A DNA stretch of 10,877 nucleotides from Planctomycetaceae bacterium (GTDB lineage: Bacteria > Planctomycetota > MHYJ01 > SBBU01). Each line of letters starts with the position of its first letter. The first letter of the stretch is position 1. The stretch covers positions 1 to 10,877 of the forward strand of contig SBBU01000289.1 in assembly GCA_005239585.1 (NCBI GenBank), read 5' to 3'. The notes under the pieces were generated by a model. It ran no database searches and was not told the origin of the DNA. It saw only the letters and a list, made by a program, of their open reading frames with translations. Shown here in pieces: positions 1-6,657 of this stretch. Position numbers and translations under genes: made by a program.

Positions 1-380
1 CGTGCATCTGGAGGGAGTCTATCGAGCTCGTTCTCAATGATCCCTAGCATTTCCTGTCTCTCGAATAGGGCATCTGGCGAGTCCTTGGCAAGTGTGCATG
101 AATCGACTGGTCTTGGCGTGCGTGGATTCTTTTCAAGCCAGCGCTTACAGCAATTATGTGCGATTCCCAGCAGCCACGCCTTGAATGAGGCAGGTTTTTC
201 GCATTTTTCGATTGATCTATAGGCTGTCAGGAATGTCTCCTGTGTTATGTCAAGCGCAGCCGCCTCATCCTGAACTTTACGACCAATGTAGCCATGAACC
301 GAGTTCTGGTAGCGGTAAACAAGGCTATCAAATGCGTCCTTTTGGCCATTTATAGACCTTAAAACGAGTTTTTCGTCCAT
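1..380 (-). CDS. ECF-type RNA polymerase sigma factor, C-terminus beyond window
   Basis: The 126 codons visible encode the N-terminal part of an extracytoplasmic-function sigma-70 factor, which would direct RNA polymerase to a specific promoter set. Sigma region 2 is clear: residues 14-30 are the first helix (KDAFDSLVYRYQNSVHG), residues 44-54 give the core-binding and -10 recognition segment (LDITQETFLTA), and SFKAWLLGIAHN at 65-76 matches the usual SFRAWLxxIArN motif. ELDRLPPDA at the window edge is the start of region 4; its DNA-binding helix lies outside. The ATG at 380 is preceded by GGAAAGAG. An in-frame ATG 36 nt upstream (416) has no ribosome binding site. A 10-bp palindrome, GTCAATTGAC, lies at 422-431 and could be an operator, but nothing else supports that. 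No anti-sigma gene is visible. The family call is secure; the regulon is unknown. Confidence 0.9.
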   Translation of the reverse strand, partial: MDEKLVLRSINGQKDAFDSLVYRYQNSVHGYIGRKVQDEAAALDITQETFLTAYRSIEKCEKPASFKAWLLGIAHNCCKRWLEKNPRTPRPVDSCTLAKDSPDALFERQEMLGIIENELDRLPPDA

Positions 381-520
381 TTCTCTTTCCAAAGGCTTTT
401 CTTTGTCTCTATACATAGTCAGTCAATTGACGAATTTTATTGCAAACAAGATTTGAATCAAGCCGATATGCTAATCTGGTCTCACCATTATGGTTGAAAA
501 CGGGAATTTCTGACCTGTAT

Positions 521-997
521 TTAGTTGTTGCTGGCCCTTGGCTGATTATCTATCTGTTCCATTGCCTTGTGGAAATTCTGCCATGAAAAGTTACGTCCGG
601 GACAAGAATCATGATGAACCAGGACACAATCTTCTCCCATTTGTAACGACCTAACAAACTGGGCAAGTGCCTCATGCTGCCTCTTTGTATCCCCGCCCGG
701 CTCGATCAAAACAGCCAATGAGATCTGATTTATTGATAGATCGGAGGTGTGATTTACCGGTACTCGCTGATCCCAGGCCCACGTTGAATAAAGTTTTCCT
801 TCCCTGTCTATTGCAAAATGGCAGTTCAGTTTTGGTCTTTGTTGGACACGACCACAGGGAGAATGGATAACAACCTTTCGATAAAATTTGACCTCTGCTT
901 TTGTCGGTTCTACCTTATTTTTGCTTCCTAACACGTAGACTGTAAGCAAAGTGGAAGGGATTGCAAGAGACAGCAACAGACAGTCTATAAATTTCAT
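521..997 (-). CDS. Membrane-anchored N-acetylmuramoyl-L-alanine amidase/PGRP-like protein
   Basis: A 158-residue protein with an N-terminal hydrophobic segment (about residues 4-23), so it is exported or inner-membrane anchored with its domain in the periplasm. The rest resembles the Amidase_2/PGRP fold, which cleaves the lactyl-peptide bond of peptidoglycan: VVIHSP around His45 (first zinc ligand), CHFAIDREGKLY at 59-70, a central NQISLAVLIEPGG strand, and HHDSCPG at 128-134 giving the later His and Cys ligands. The family zinc ligands seem present, but the catalytic Tyr before HF is Cys59 and the His-to-Cys loop is unusually short, so activity is uncertain. I chose the ATG at 997 because GGAAGGA precedes it; the in-frame ATG at 1009 adds four residues and lacks a Shine-Dalgarno. 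It lies 140 nt upstream of the sigma factor gene on the same strand, perhaps co-transcribed. Peptidoglycan binding without cleavage is the main alternative. Confidence 0.72.
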   Translation of the reverse strand: MKFIDCLLLSLAIPSTLLTVYVLGSKNKVEPTKAEVKFYRKVVIHSPCGRVQQRPKLNCHFAIDREGKLYSTWAWDQRVPVNHTSDLSINQISLAVLIEPGGDTKRQHEALAQFVRSLQMGEDCVLVHHDSCPGRNFSWQNFHKAMEQIDNQPRASNN

Positions 998-1047
998 TCT
1001 TCCTTCCATACAATTTATCGAAAATTCAGGGAGTATTCCGCAATTTT

Positions 1048-1079
1048 AACCACTGTGCATCGAAGTGCACAGACTGGTT
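1048..1079. other. Hairpin with UUCG tetraloop (minus-strand reading)
   Basis: Arms AACCA + CTGTGCAT and GTGCACAG + TGGTT pair across a four-base loop, with only an AC bulge: 13 pairs including one G-U. Read on the minus strand the loop is TTCG, a very stable RNA tetraloop, and the hairpin would lie about 50 nt upstream of the amidase start, i.e. in its leader. There is no T-run on either side, so it does not look like an intrinsic terminator. A protein-binding palindrome (TGCACTTCGATGCA core) is the alternative. Confidence 0.55.
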
Positions 1080-1115
1080 CTTGACTGAAAGTAATGATTG
1101 CTCAAAGTATATCTC

Positions 1116-1208
1116 TCATGATTTTTTAGCCAGCGTAGGAACAATTAGAGTATTCACAAACGTTCCTAAGACGAGTGTTCCCACAGAGAAGAAAGAGCCA
1201 CGAGCTAT
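1116..1208 (-). pseudogene. Possible C-terminal remnant of a membrane protein
   Basis: On the minus strand, a 30-codon open stretch between two stops reads like the hydrophobic tail of a membrane protein: a glycine/serine/phenylalanine start, then SVGTLVLGTFVNTLIVPT, then LAKKS and a stop. There is no start codon, and the frame is closed immediately upstream (TAA at 1211-1209), so at most it is a relic. It could equally be chance: 30 codons is short and I do not recognise a family. Confidence 0.2.
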
Positions 1209-1255
1209 TTATTCTCTGTTGTGCCCTGCTTGCCTATTCTATGTTTGAAAAAATG

Positions 1256-1285
1256 TTGACAGGTCAGTATCGTATAAGTTGTAAA
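1256..1285 (+). promoter_or_regulatory. Weak candidate promoter for the repeat-protein gene
   Basis: A perfect TTGACA (1256-1261) is followed after 18 nt by TGTAAA (1280-1285), four of six matches to the -10 consensus. It sits 45-75 nt upstream of the chosen ATG at 1330. The -35 is convincing, the -10 poor. Confidence 0.35.
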
Positions 1286-1329
1286 TATCTACTTTGGCTG
1301 AATTATTCACATTTTTCGAGGGAGTAGCT

Positions 1330-2856
1330 ATGTGCGGAAAGATAATAGGAATTGTCACTTTCGTTAACGTTCTATTATGCCCTACTCAAGAAAAGCTTAT
1401 CACAAAGTACGAAGATAACGTAGATTTGATAACCTTTAGTCCTGATGGAAATCATGTCGCATTCCGCGCCTTCAAAAACAGGAAGCAATTTGCAGTGGTT
1501 AACGATCAAAAAGGAGAGGAATTTGAAGAGATAGATGGTCTTAGATTCACGTCAGACAGCAAATCAATATTTTACAAGGCAAAAAAGGATGGAAAGTGGC
1601 TGGCGATAGTAGGAGATGTCAAGTCTGGCCCTTTTGATGCTGTGGGAAATATTATTACAAGTCCTGATGGTAAAAACTTTGCCCATGAGGCAAAAACAAT
1701 AAATAAACAAATTATAGTTATTAGTAAGGAAGAAAAAGGGAAAGAATATGATCATGCAGACTGGCCTATCTTTAGCCCAGATTCAAAATTGTTTGGTTAC
1801 CGCGCCTTGAAAAACAACAAGTGGTTCTTCGTTGTTGGAGACAAGAAATTGGATGAATATGACGAGGTGGCGTGGCCGTCCTTTAGTCCTGATTCAAAGA
1901 CGTTCGCATATTCAGCAAAGAATGGAAAAGAGGTACTCTTGATTTCATGGGAGAAAAAAAAGGTACTGGATTGCGATTCCGCTGATTTTATTAAATTTAG
2001 TCCGGACGGGACTACAATCTCATACAAGGCCTTAAAGGGAGGAAAATCATTTGTAGTTATAAACGATAAAAAGGGGGAACCATTTGACGAAATCGGCTGG
2101 CAGTTTGAGTTCAGTCCCGATGGTAAAAATCTTGCGTACACTGCCAAGCAAGGAAATAAATGGTGCGTTGTTGCCGGTGACAAGAAGGGAGAACCATTCG
2201 ATAATATCGGGATGATTACATGGAGTCCCGATAGCCAATGTATAGCTTATGGCGCTGAAAAAGGAGGCAAGTGGTTTGCGGTCGTAGCAGGAAAGAAAAG
2301 TGAAGGATTCAATTTCGTGGAGCGCCCAGTATTCACTACGGACAGTAAGAAGGTAGGTTTTGGGGTTGTCATGCCACGTGAGTTCTGGTGGAAAACCATG
2401 GACCGATCTGAAACGGTTCAAACCGACTGGCCCAAGGGAGGTGAGGTTAAAGATAACTTGCAACTGACTATCAAGGCGAAAGAAACAAGGTACAAGGTTG
2501 GAGATGAGATTAAAATCGATGCGCAACTTAAAAACCTCTCTGATAAAGAGCGAACAGTTGCTACTAAAAGAAAGGGCTGGTATGAACTTTTTACACCTCA
2601 ATTTAACGTTTACATCTCGGGGAAAAGCAAGGACGATGTGACCCGTATGAATATGATCAATTTTTTTGGTGGTGAAAAGGACAAGGGTATCGTGCTGGCT
2701 GCCAGCGGGTCGTTTGAGTGGACGATTCAAACTGACACTAGGGCCACGATGGTTTCGGGAACAAAGTACGGAAATAAACTTCCCGCGGGCACGTATAAAA
2801 TCTATGCGACCGGGGTTGACTTGAAATCCAATGAATTTGAAGTCACTATAGAATGA
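1330..2856 (+). CDS. Exported TolB/WD40-like beta-propeller protein with C-terminal beta-sandwich-like region
   Basis: A 508-residue protein of unknown specific function. Residues 1-17 (MCGKIIGIVTFVNVLLC) look like a short signal peptide; Cys17 is at best a poor lipobox because Leu precedes it. Residues 36-355 carry nine SPDG/SPDS-type motifs (starting near 36, 73, 110, 148, 185, 223, 261, 298, 335), a period of 37-38 residues, each followed by an aromatic-alanine pair, a Lys-Trp/Phe strand and often VGDKKGEPFDEIG. This is the PD40/WD40-like blade pattern of TolB and DPP-type propellers. Residues about 375-508 (KAKETRYKVGDEIKIDAQLKN ending NEFEVTIE, split here for brevity) look like a separate all-beta domain. 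I chose ATG 1330 because GAGGGAG precedes it; a TTG at 1294 would add 12 residues that break the signal peptide. The gene stands alone and is lysine- and AT-rich. A binding or scaffold role in the periplasm is inferred only from fold. Confidence 0.83.
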   Translation: MCGKIIGIVTFVNVLLCPTQEKLITKYEDNVDLITFSPDGNHVAFRAFKNRKQFAVVNDQKGEEFEEIDGLRFTSDSKSIFYKAKKDGKWLAIVGDVKSGPFDAVGNIITSPDGKNFAHEAKTINKQIIVISKEEKGKEYDHADWPIFSPDSKLFGYRALKNNKWFFVVGDKKLDEYDEVAWPSFSPDSKTFAYSAKNGKEVLLISWEKKKVLDCDSADFIKFSPDGTTISYKALKGGKSFVVINDKKGEPFDEIGWQFEFSPDGKNLAYTAKQGNKWCVVAGDKKGEPFDNIGMITWSPDSQCIAYGAEKGGKWFAVVAGKKSEGFNFVERPVFTTDSKKVGFGVVMPREFWWKTMDRSETVQTDWPKGGEVKDNLQLTIKAKETRYKVGDEIKIDAQLKNLSDKERTVATKRKGWYELFTPQFNVYISGKSKDDVTRMNMINFFGGEKDKGIVLAASGSFEWTIQTDTRATMVSGTKYGNKLPAGTYKIYATGVDLKSNEFEVTIE

Positions 2857-2898
2857 ACATGTATGGTCCAAAGGTAAACGTTAAGCCCAGAAGTTGGG

Positions 2899-3984
2899 TT
2901 AAAGACGCCGGTTAATCTCTCTAACTAACATCGTGATATATTTCTCCGGATTTTCCATCGACTCCTGCCTGGATTGGGCTACTGAAGATAAAGTCAGGAC
3001 CTCAATGCCGGGGAACTTTACGCTACAGATACCGCAGATGACAAAAATCTTCTTACGATATCGCCTTGCAAGCTCGACTAGCTTACCTGTTGCTTTTCCC
3101 ATAAAACTAGTCTTATCAAAAGCACCTTCACCTGTGATCACAGCATCACATTCTTCAAGTGTTCTTTGAATGTTATTCTCTTTAAATACAAAATCTGTGC
3201 CTGATAGCAATCTCGCATTCAAAAAAGCGCCAAGGCCTCCTGCAAAACCACCAGCCGCCCCATACATCTTCTTATCTGCCATATCACGACACAGCTTTCG
3301 TTTAACTAGTTTGGCAAATAGTCTCAGATTATTATCGATCAATCGGATCTCTTTATCTGATGCCCCCTTTTGTCCTGCAAACAAGTAGGCTGCCCCCTGA
3401 CGCCCAAATAATTTTATATCAACATCGCATGCAATTACTAATCTTGACCGCACTAGTCTTTTATCCAAATCTGACAAATCGAAATCGGCCATGTGACCAA
3501 GTGTCTCAGCGCAGGGATAAACCACTTCTCCCAAGCTATTGAAAAATCTCACACCGAGAGCTGCAAGACATCCTGTACCGCAGTCAATCGTTGCACTCCC
3601 GCCGATCCCTATAACAATCTCTTTTGCCCCATGAGCTAAGGCTTCCCTGATGAGCTCTCCTGTACCATATGTATTTGTCACCAATGGATTCCTCTCAGAT
3701 TCATGAAGCAATCGGATGCCTGATGCGCTTGCCAGTTCTATAACTGCTCTTTTCTTTAAAAATGAGAATTCAGCTACCAGGTTTCTTCCGAGAGGATCGC
3801 GCACCGTTGTCTTGACCATCTGAGCTTTACGATCAAAAACAAGTGCTTGCAGGAAACTATCTCCCCCATCTGAGATTGGAATTAGAATTGACCTCGATCT
3901 CAATGTTTTTTTTATGATTTTGCCGACTTGCAGTGCAGAAAGTGATCCCTTGAAAGCTGTCGGTGCAATAAGAATTTGACTCAT
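2899..3984 (-). CDS. glxK: Glycerate 2-kinase (GlxK/GarK type)
   Basis: This 361-residue cytoplasmic enzyme should phosphorylate D-glycerate with ATP to 2-phosphoglycerate, feeding glycolysis. Family landmarks run in order: ILIAPTAFKGSLSA at 4-17 (family usually APDSFKGS), ISDGGDS at 37-43, NTYGTGELI at 104-112, GIGGSATIDCGTG at 126-138, the conserved GAAYLFAGQKGA at 197-208, AAGGFAGGLGAF at 243-254 and ITGEGAFDKTSFMGKATG at 283-300. Length suits the family (about 370-380). The usual CDVxNPL segment reads CDVDIKL (186-192). It is the last gene of the porin-aquaporin-kinase operon, its ATG 28 nt after the channel gene stop; no strong Shine-Dalgarno is visible, so translation may be coupled. 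The convergent repeat-protein gene ends 42 nt away. Family assignment is firm; the substrate could be glycerate from serine, glyoxylate, tartronate or glycerate uptake. Confidence 0.92.
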   Translation of the reverse strand: MSQILIAPTAFKGSLSALQVGKIIKKTLRSRSILIPISDGGDSFLQALVFDRKAQMVKTTVRDPLGRNLVAEFSFLKKRAVIELASASGIRLLHESERNPLVTNTYGTGELIREALAHGAKEIVIGIGGSATIDCGTGCLAALGVRFFNSLGEVVYPCAETLGHMADFDLSDLDKRLVRSRLVIACDVDIKLFGRQGAAYLFAGQKGASDKEIRLIDNNLRLFAKLVKRKLCRDMADKKMYGAAGGFAGGLGAFLNARLLSGTDFVFKENNIQRTLEECDAVITGEGAFDKTSFMGKATGKLVELARRYRKKIFVICGICSVKFPGIEVLTLSSVAQSRQESMENPEKYITMLVREINRRL

Positions 3985-4012
3985 GCTGATATGACCAGAA
4001 CACTAACCCGGT

Positions 4013-4660
4013 TCAATCTTGAAAACAGAGACTGTAAATTACAGCGGCCAAGGCGCCTCCCAGCATGGGACCAATCCACCAGACAAAGTGGTAATCCCAT
4101 CTGCCTAATACAAGTGCTGGACCGAATGCCCTTGCCGGATTCATGGCAGCGCCTGTAAGCGGCCAAGCCATCAATATACCACCTGCAAATAGAGTACCGA
4201 CACCAAGACCTCCGATTTTAAACCCAAAACGCTCATCCAGCACAGTCGCAAAGACCACAAATACGACAAAGAACGTTAATATTGCTTCTAAAGCCAGTCC
4301 TATCTGCCAAGTTGTAGATGGTGACAAACTAACTACTACCTTTGAGACCTCAGATGGATAAATTCTCAGGATGAATAGAGTCGCAATGGTTGCCCCCCCT
4401 ATTTGACATGCTATGTAGCAGATTGCATTTAAAGTGCTAATCTTGCCTGCGCAGAGGGTTCCTAGAGTCACTGCTGGATTCAAGTGTCCGCCCGATATCT
4501 TGCCTGTGGCGGACACCATCCCAGCTACTGCAAGGCCGTTGGCTAGTGAAACACCCAGTACGTTTTGGCCATTACAAATGGCGCCAAGTACTATGATAGC
4601 ATACCCGAAGGTACCTATCAGCTCGGCTAAACACGGTCTCCATATCTCCTGGAAAGCCAC
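4013..4660 (-). CDS. MIP-family channel (aquaporin), wide-filter type
   Basis: A 215-residue inner-membrane channel of the aquaporin superfamily. Both signature loops are present: GGHLNPAVT (NPA at 61-63) and GAAMNPARAFGPA (NPA at 174-176, Arg177), with six hydrophobic helices around them. Aligning by eye on E. coli AqpZ, the aromatic/arginine filter is Asn41, Ile162, Ala171, Arg177 instead of Phe, His, Thr, Arg. This resembles the broader plant TIP-type filters more than a water-only pore. The glycerol-facilitator Asp after the second NPA (NPARD) is absent (NPARA). The start is a GTG at 4660, 11 nt after the porin stop, with no ribosome binding site, consistent with translational coupling. 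It sits between an outer-membrane porin and glycerate kinase in one operon, so it plausibly conducts a small neutral solute (polyol, undissociated C3 acid, urea or ammonia) or serves osmotic balance. The exact solute is inference. Confidence 0.92.
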   Translation of the reverse strand: MAFQEIWRPCLAELIGTFGYAIIVLGAICNGQNVLGVSLANGLAVAGMVSATGKISGGHLNPAVTLGTLCAGKISTLNAICYIACQIGGATIATLFILRIYPSEVSKVVVSLSPSTTWQIGLALEAILTFFVVFVVFATVLDERFGFKIGGLGVGTLFAGGILMAWPLTGAAMNPARAFGPALVLGRWDYHFVWWIGPMLGGALAAVIYSLCFQD

Positions 4661-4671
4661 ACGATGCAGAC

Positions 4672-6108
4672 TTAGAAGGAGAGTGAAGTACCAAGGATGA
4701 TTGACCTTACCCTATCATCCCTCTTTGTCGTGTAAAGCTTGAGCACATCGCTACCTGAAAGCTGTGCAATAGTCAGATTGAACTGAACTACTTTTGAATA
4801 CTTCCAGGTAAGATTTACATCGATTTCGCTGCCTATATCATCCTGTCTTGTCATCAAGGTTGTGCTCGTAGCAGAAGTTGTCGGAGGAGTCGTTCCAAAA
4901 CCAGGAAGATCCTCATCTGCTGTAAACATACCGTACAGAAGACTTATATCAAACTGGTCTGAACCTAAACCGGCCCCGAACCTTATTGAGTTATAGTTCG
5001 TATCTATATCAAGACCGAAATAGTTGTCTTCAACCAGTAAGAACTCATTTATGTTTTCGTATGAAATAAATCTTTCTTCGTCGTTGTCAACACCACCTGT
5101 TGATGTTGTTGAACCACTATCACCTGAAACATGCCAGTAGGCTAGTTTGACCCATGGATTCATTGCCTGACCTGCCGGCATCCACTTCAGACCAAACCTG
5201 AATGCCTCGCCGCCAGCTTCGAGTGTCCTGGTTGCGCTTACCCTACCTGCATCTCCAGATTGAAAGTAACCATCGAGATAGAAACTAAGTCCAGCGAGCA
5301 TGGGTAAACCTTCAATGTTTACACCAATACCGATGGTCCTTACGCTCTGCTCATGCGCAGTTGAGAGCTGAGCCGCAGTGCCACCTTCGAATACTGTGTA
5401 AAGTAAATTTAATTTACTTCCCTTACCAACAGATTCAGGAAGGTTGACACCAATAACCAGTCCCAGTATGGACTCGTCTCTCGAGTGATCACCACCATCC
5501 AAGAGAACTGCCCACATCACGTCGACTGAGACCTGTGAATTGGAATAGTTGAATGCGAAACCCGCTGGTTCCATGAACCTATTCGTTCCACCACTCGCGA
5601 GCACTGGACTATTCAAGTTTACATTGTTCCATGCGCTCTCTGAGTAGTTGGCATCCATAAAGAACGAATTTATCTTCAGCGGGATCACACCGAACTTGAG
5701 TGAGAGTCCAGCAGTCATAAAGTCCTTCAGAGAAACTGATGCCTCGTCGAACCAGACGCCGAGGTTGTTCACACCAGCCAATCTGTTACTCTCTCTATTG
5801 TGAGCTCTCAGTGTAAGATCGGTTCTGTCATCCAAGGATGCTTTCGCTTGGAGCGTAAGATCAGCATAGAGGTAGTCGTTCGAGTCTACCCCAACTAATA
5901 CGCCTGCGCCTCCAACCGTAAAGGCCCTAGACTCTACCAAGATCGAATCTTGATAGACCCACTTTAGATCCGCCCCACCAGAGATATCTACTTTTTTTCC
6001 GGCTTGAGTTGGTGGGGAACTCTGCTGATCATCGCTGGCAAGGAGCTGACCAGTTAAGCCGAACAGCAACGCTAACATGATCGTCAGCGTGGTTGTAGCT
6101 TTTTTCAT
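4672..6108 (-). CDS. Outer-membrane beta-barrel porin, alginate-export (AlgE)-like
   Basis: A 478-residue outer-membrane protein and first gene of the operon. It has a classic signal peptide (MKKATTTLTIMLALLFGLTG..., cleavage near LLA-SDD at residue 24), alternating hydrophobic strands throughout, and the C-terminal phenylalanine of barrel proteins (GTSLSF). The segment at 318-380, with NPWVKLAYWHVSGD, an acidic DNDEERF loop, then FLLVEDNYFGLDIDTNYNS, resembles the alginate-export-type barrel family, whose members are often general or anion channels rather than alginate exporters. A Thr-rich loop (404-420) probably faces outside. An ideal ribosome binding site (AAAGGAGGG) lies 6 nt before the ATG. 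Expression is likely from the promoter at 6262-6290 through the structured leader. Barrel assignment is strong; the specific substrate is unknown and would have to come from its operon partners. Confidence 0.85.
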   Translation of the reverse strand: MKKATTTLTIMLALLFGLTGQLLASDDQQSSPPTQAGKKVDISGGADLKWVYQDSILVESRAFTVGGAGVLVGVDSNDYLYADLTLQAKASLDDRTDLTLRAHNRESNRLAGVNNLGVWFDEASVSLKDFMTAGLSLKFGVIPLKINSFFMDANYSESAWNNVNLNSPVLASGGTNRFMEPAGFAFNYSNSQVSVDVMWAVLLDGGDHSRDESILGLVIGVNLPESVGKGSKLNLLYTVFEGGTAAQLSTAHEQSVRTIGIGVNIEGLPMLAGLSFYLDGYFQSGDAGRVSATRTLEAGGEAFRFGLKWMPAGQAMNPWVKLAYWHVSGDSGSTTSTGGVDNDEERFISYENINEFLLVEDNYFGLDIDTNYNSIRFGAGLGSDQFDISLLYGMFTADEDLPGFGTTPPTTSATSTTLMTRQDDIGSEIDVNLTWKYSKVVQFNLTIAQLSGSDVLKLYTTKRDDRVRSIILGTSLSF

Positions 6109-6256
6109 GTGTTCCCTCCTTTGTTAAAACCTATTGTTATACTGAGCGCTAGCCCTATAGCCTTGCGCTAACTGGCCTCGGATGCTGATAACTTTATCAG
6201 CTACCAAAGCGTCTGCCATTACCCACGTAGCAATGGCCTTGCAACTATTGATTAAA
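6109..6256 (-). promoter_or_regulatory. Hairpin-rich 5' leader of the porin-aquaporin-glycerate kinase operon
   Basis: Between the predicted transcription start (about 6255) and the porin ATG lie three hairpins in under 100 nt. Hairpin 1 (6215-6237) has stem GCCATT/AATGGC extended by two or three more pairs. Hairpin 2 (6184-6201) is perfect, GCTGATA-AAGT-TATCAGC. Hairpin 3 (6145-6169) pairs AGCGC with GCGCT, with an alternative TTAGC/GCTAG pairing offset inside. Two GGCC elements flank hairpins 1 and 2 and could close them together. I compared it mentally with TPP, cobalamin, c-di-GMP, SAM, glycine, fluoride and ZTP riboswitch cores and saw no match, so it is an unclassified candidate. No intrinsic terminator is visible within it; any control would act on translation or RNA stability. 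Confidence 0.4.
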
Positions 6257-6261
6257 ACAGT

Positions 6262-6290
6262 ATTGAATACGAAAAAAATTCTTTTGTCAA
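6262..6290 (-). promoter_or_regulatory. Promoter for the porin-aquaporin-glycerate kinase operon
   Basis: On the minus strand a perfect TTGACA (6290-6285) is followed after 17 nt by TTCAAT (6267-6262), four of six -10 matches, with an A/T-rich spacer. Directly upstream at 6291-6304 is a 14-bp inverted repeat, GGTTTT-ca-AAAACC, that could be an operator or an A/T-rich UP-type element. Predicted start is near 6255. Confidence 0.55.
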
Positions 6291-6444
6291 GGTTTTCAAA
6301 AACCACAAAATCGGGGATGTATCCCTTATTCTGTGGCATATTTAAATGTTTAAAACCCATAGTTTATTTTCGTCAAATTCCCTGTTTTATTTTAGCCTAG
6401 TTCTATTTTTTAAGGTCCTACTCGCTATTAATTGAGCCTACGGA

Positions 6445-6657
6445 TAAACCCGTGCCTGCCAGCTCGCTTTGCTAGCGAGGTTCGCCTCGCCAAAGGCGAA
6501 GCTTGCCCGGCTGGGCGGCCCTCCGAGGCGAGGCTCGCCCTAAAGGGCGGCATAGGCAACATGCGCAAGTGCCTGCCTGCGTTGCCGCTTCGGCATACAG
6601 GCGTTCCGGCATACAAGCACGGGACCACGCCACGCCTCGTCGGTGCGACATCCCGTA
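6445..6657. repeat. GC-rich block of nested small palindromes (REP/MITE-like)
   Basis: About 210 nt of far higher GC than its surroundings, with inverted repeats end to end: CTCGCT/AGCGAG (6463-6479), TTCGCC/GGCGAA (6481-6500), GGCGAG-g-CTCGCC (6527-6539), CGCCC-taaa-GGGCG (6536-6549) and GCCG-ctt-CGGC (6584-6594). There is also a 12-base direct repeat, CGGCATACAGGC (6591-6602) and CGGCATACAAGC (6607-6618). Because of the palindromes both strands stay open in several frames, but no frame has a ribosome binding site or a recognisable protein. It looks like an inserted interspersed repeat. No transposase gene or clear terminal repeats with target duplication are visible, so the type of element and exact ends are uncertain. 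Confidence 0.6.

Larger units (their letters stand above)
998..1329. other. Intergenic region between divergent genes
   Basis: This 332-nt stretch separates the minus-strand amidase-like gene from the plus-strand repeat-protein gene. It holds a strong hairpin at 1048-1079, a possible short remnant of a membrane-protein gene at 1116-1208 (minus strand), and a weak candidate promoter at 1256-1285. No complete gene or RNA gene is visible in it. Confidence 0.6.

Noticed and set aside
1294..1329. TTG start for the propeller protein
   Set aside because: No ribosome binding site, and it would place a non-signal-like segment before a good signal peptide; ATG 1330 follows GAGGGAG.
2047..2871. 274-codon minus-strand open frame
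   Set aside because: It lies fully antisense to the propeller gene, whose repeats and signal peptide make it clearly the coding strand.
2881..2902. Terminator between the convergent propeller and glycerate kinase genes
   Set aside because: Only a 6-bp stem with a G-U pair (AGCCCA/TGGGTT) and no T-run on either strand.
6124..6360. 78-codon minus-strand open frame upstream of the porin
   Set aside because: No Shine-Dalgarno, no protein-like pattern, and it spans the promoter and the hairpins of the operon leader.
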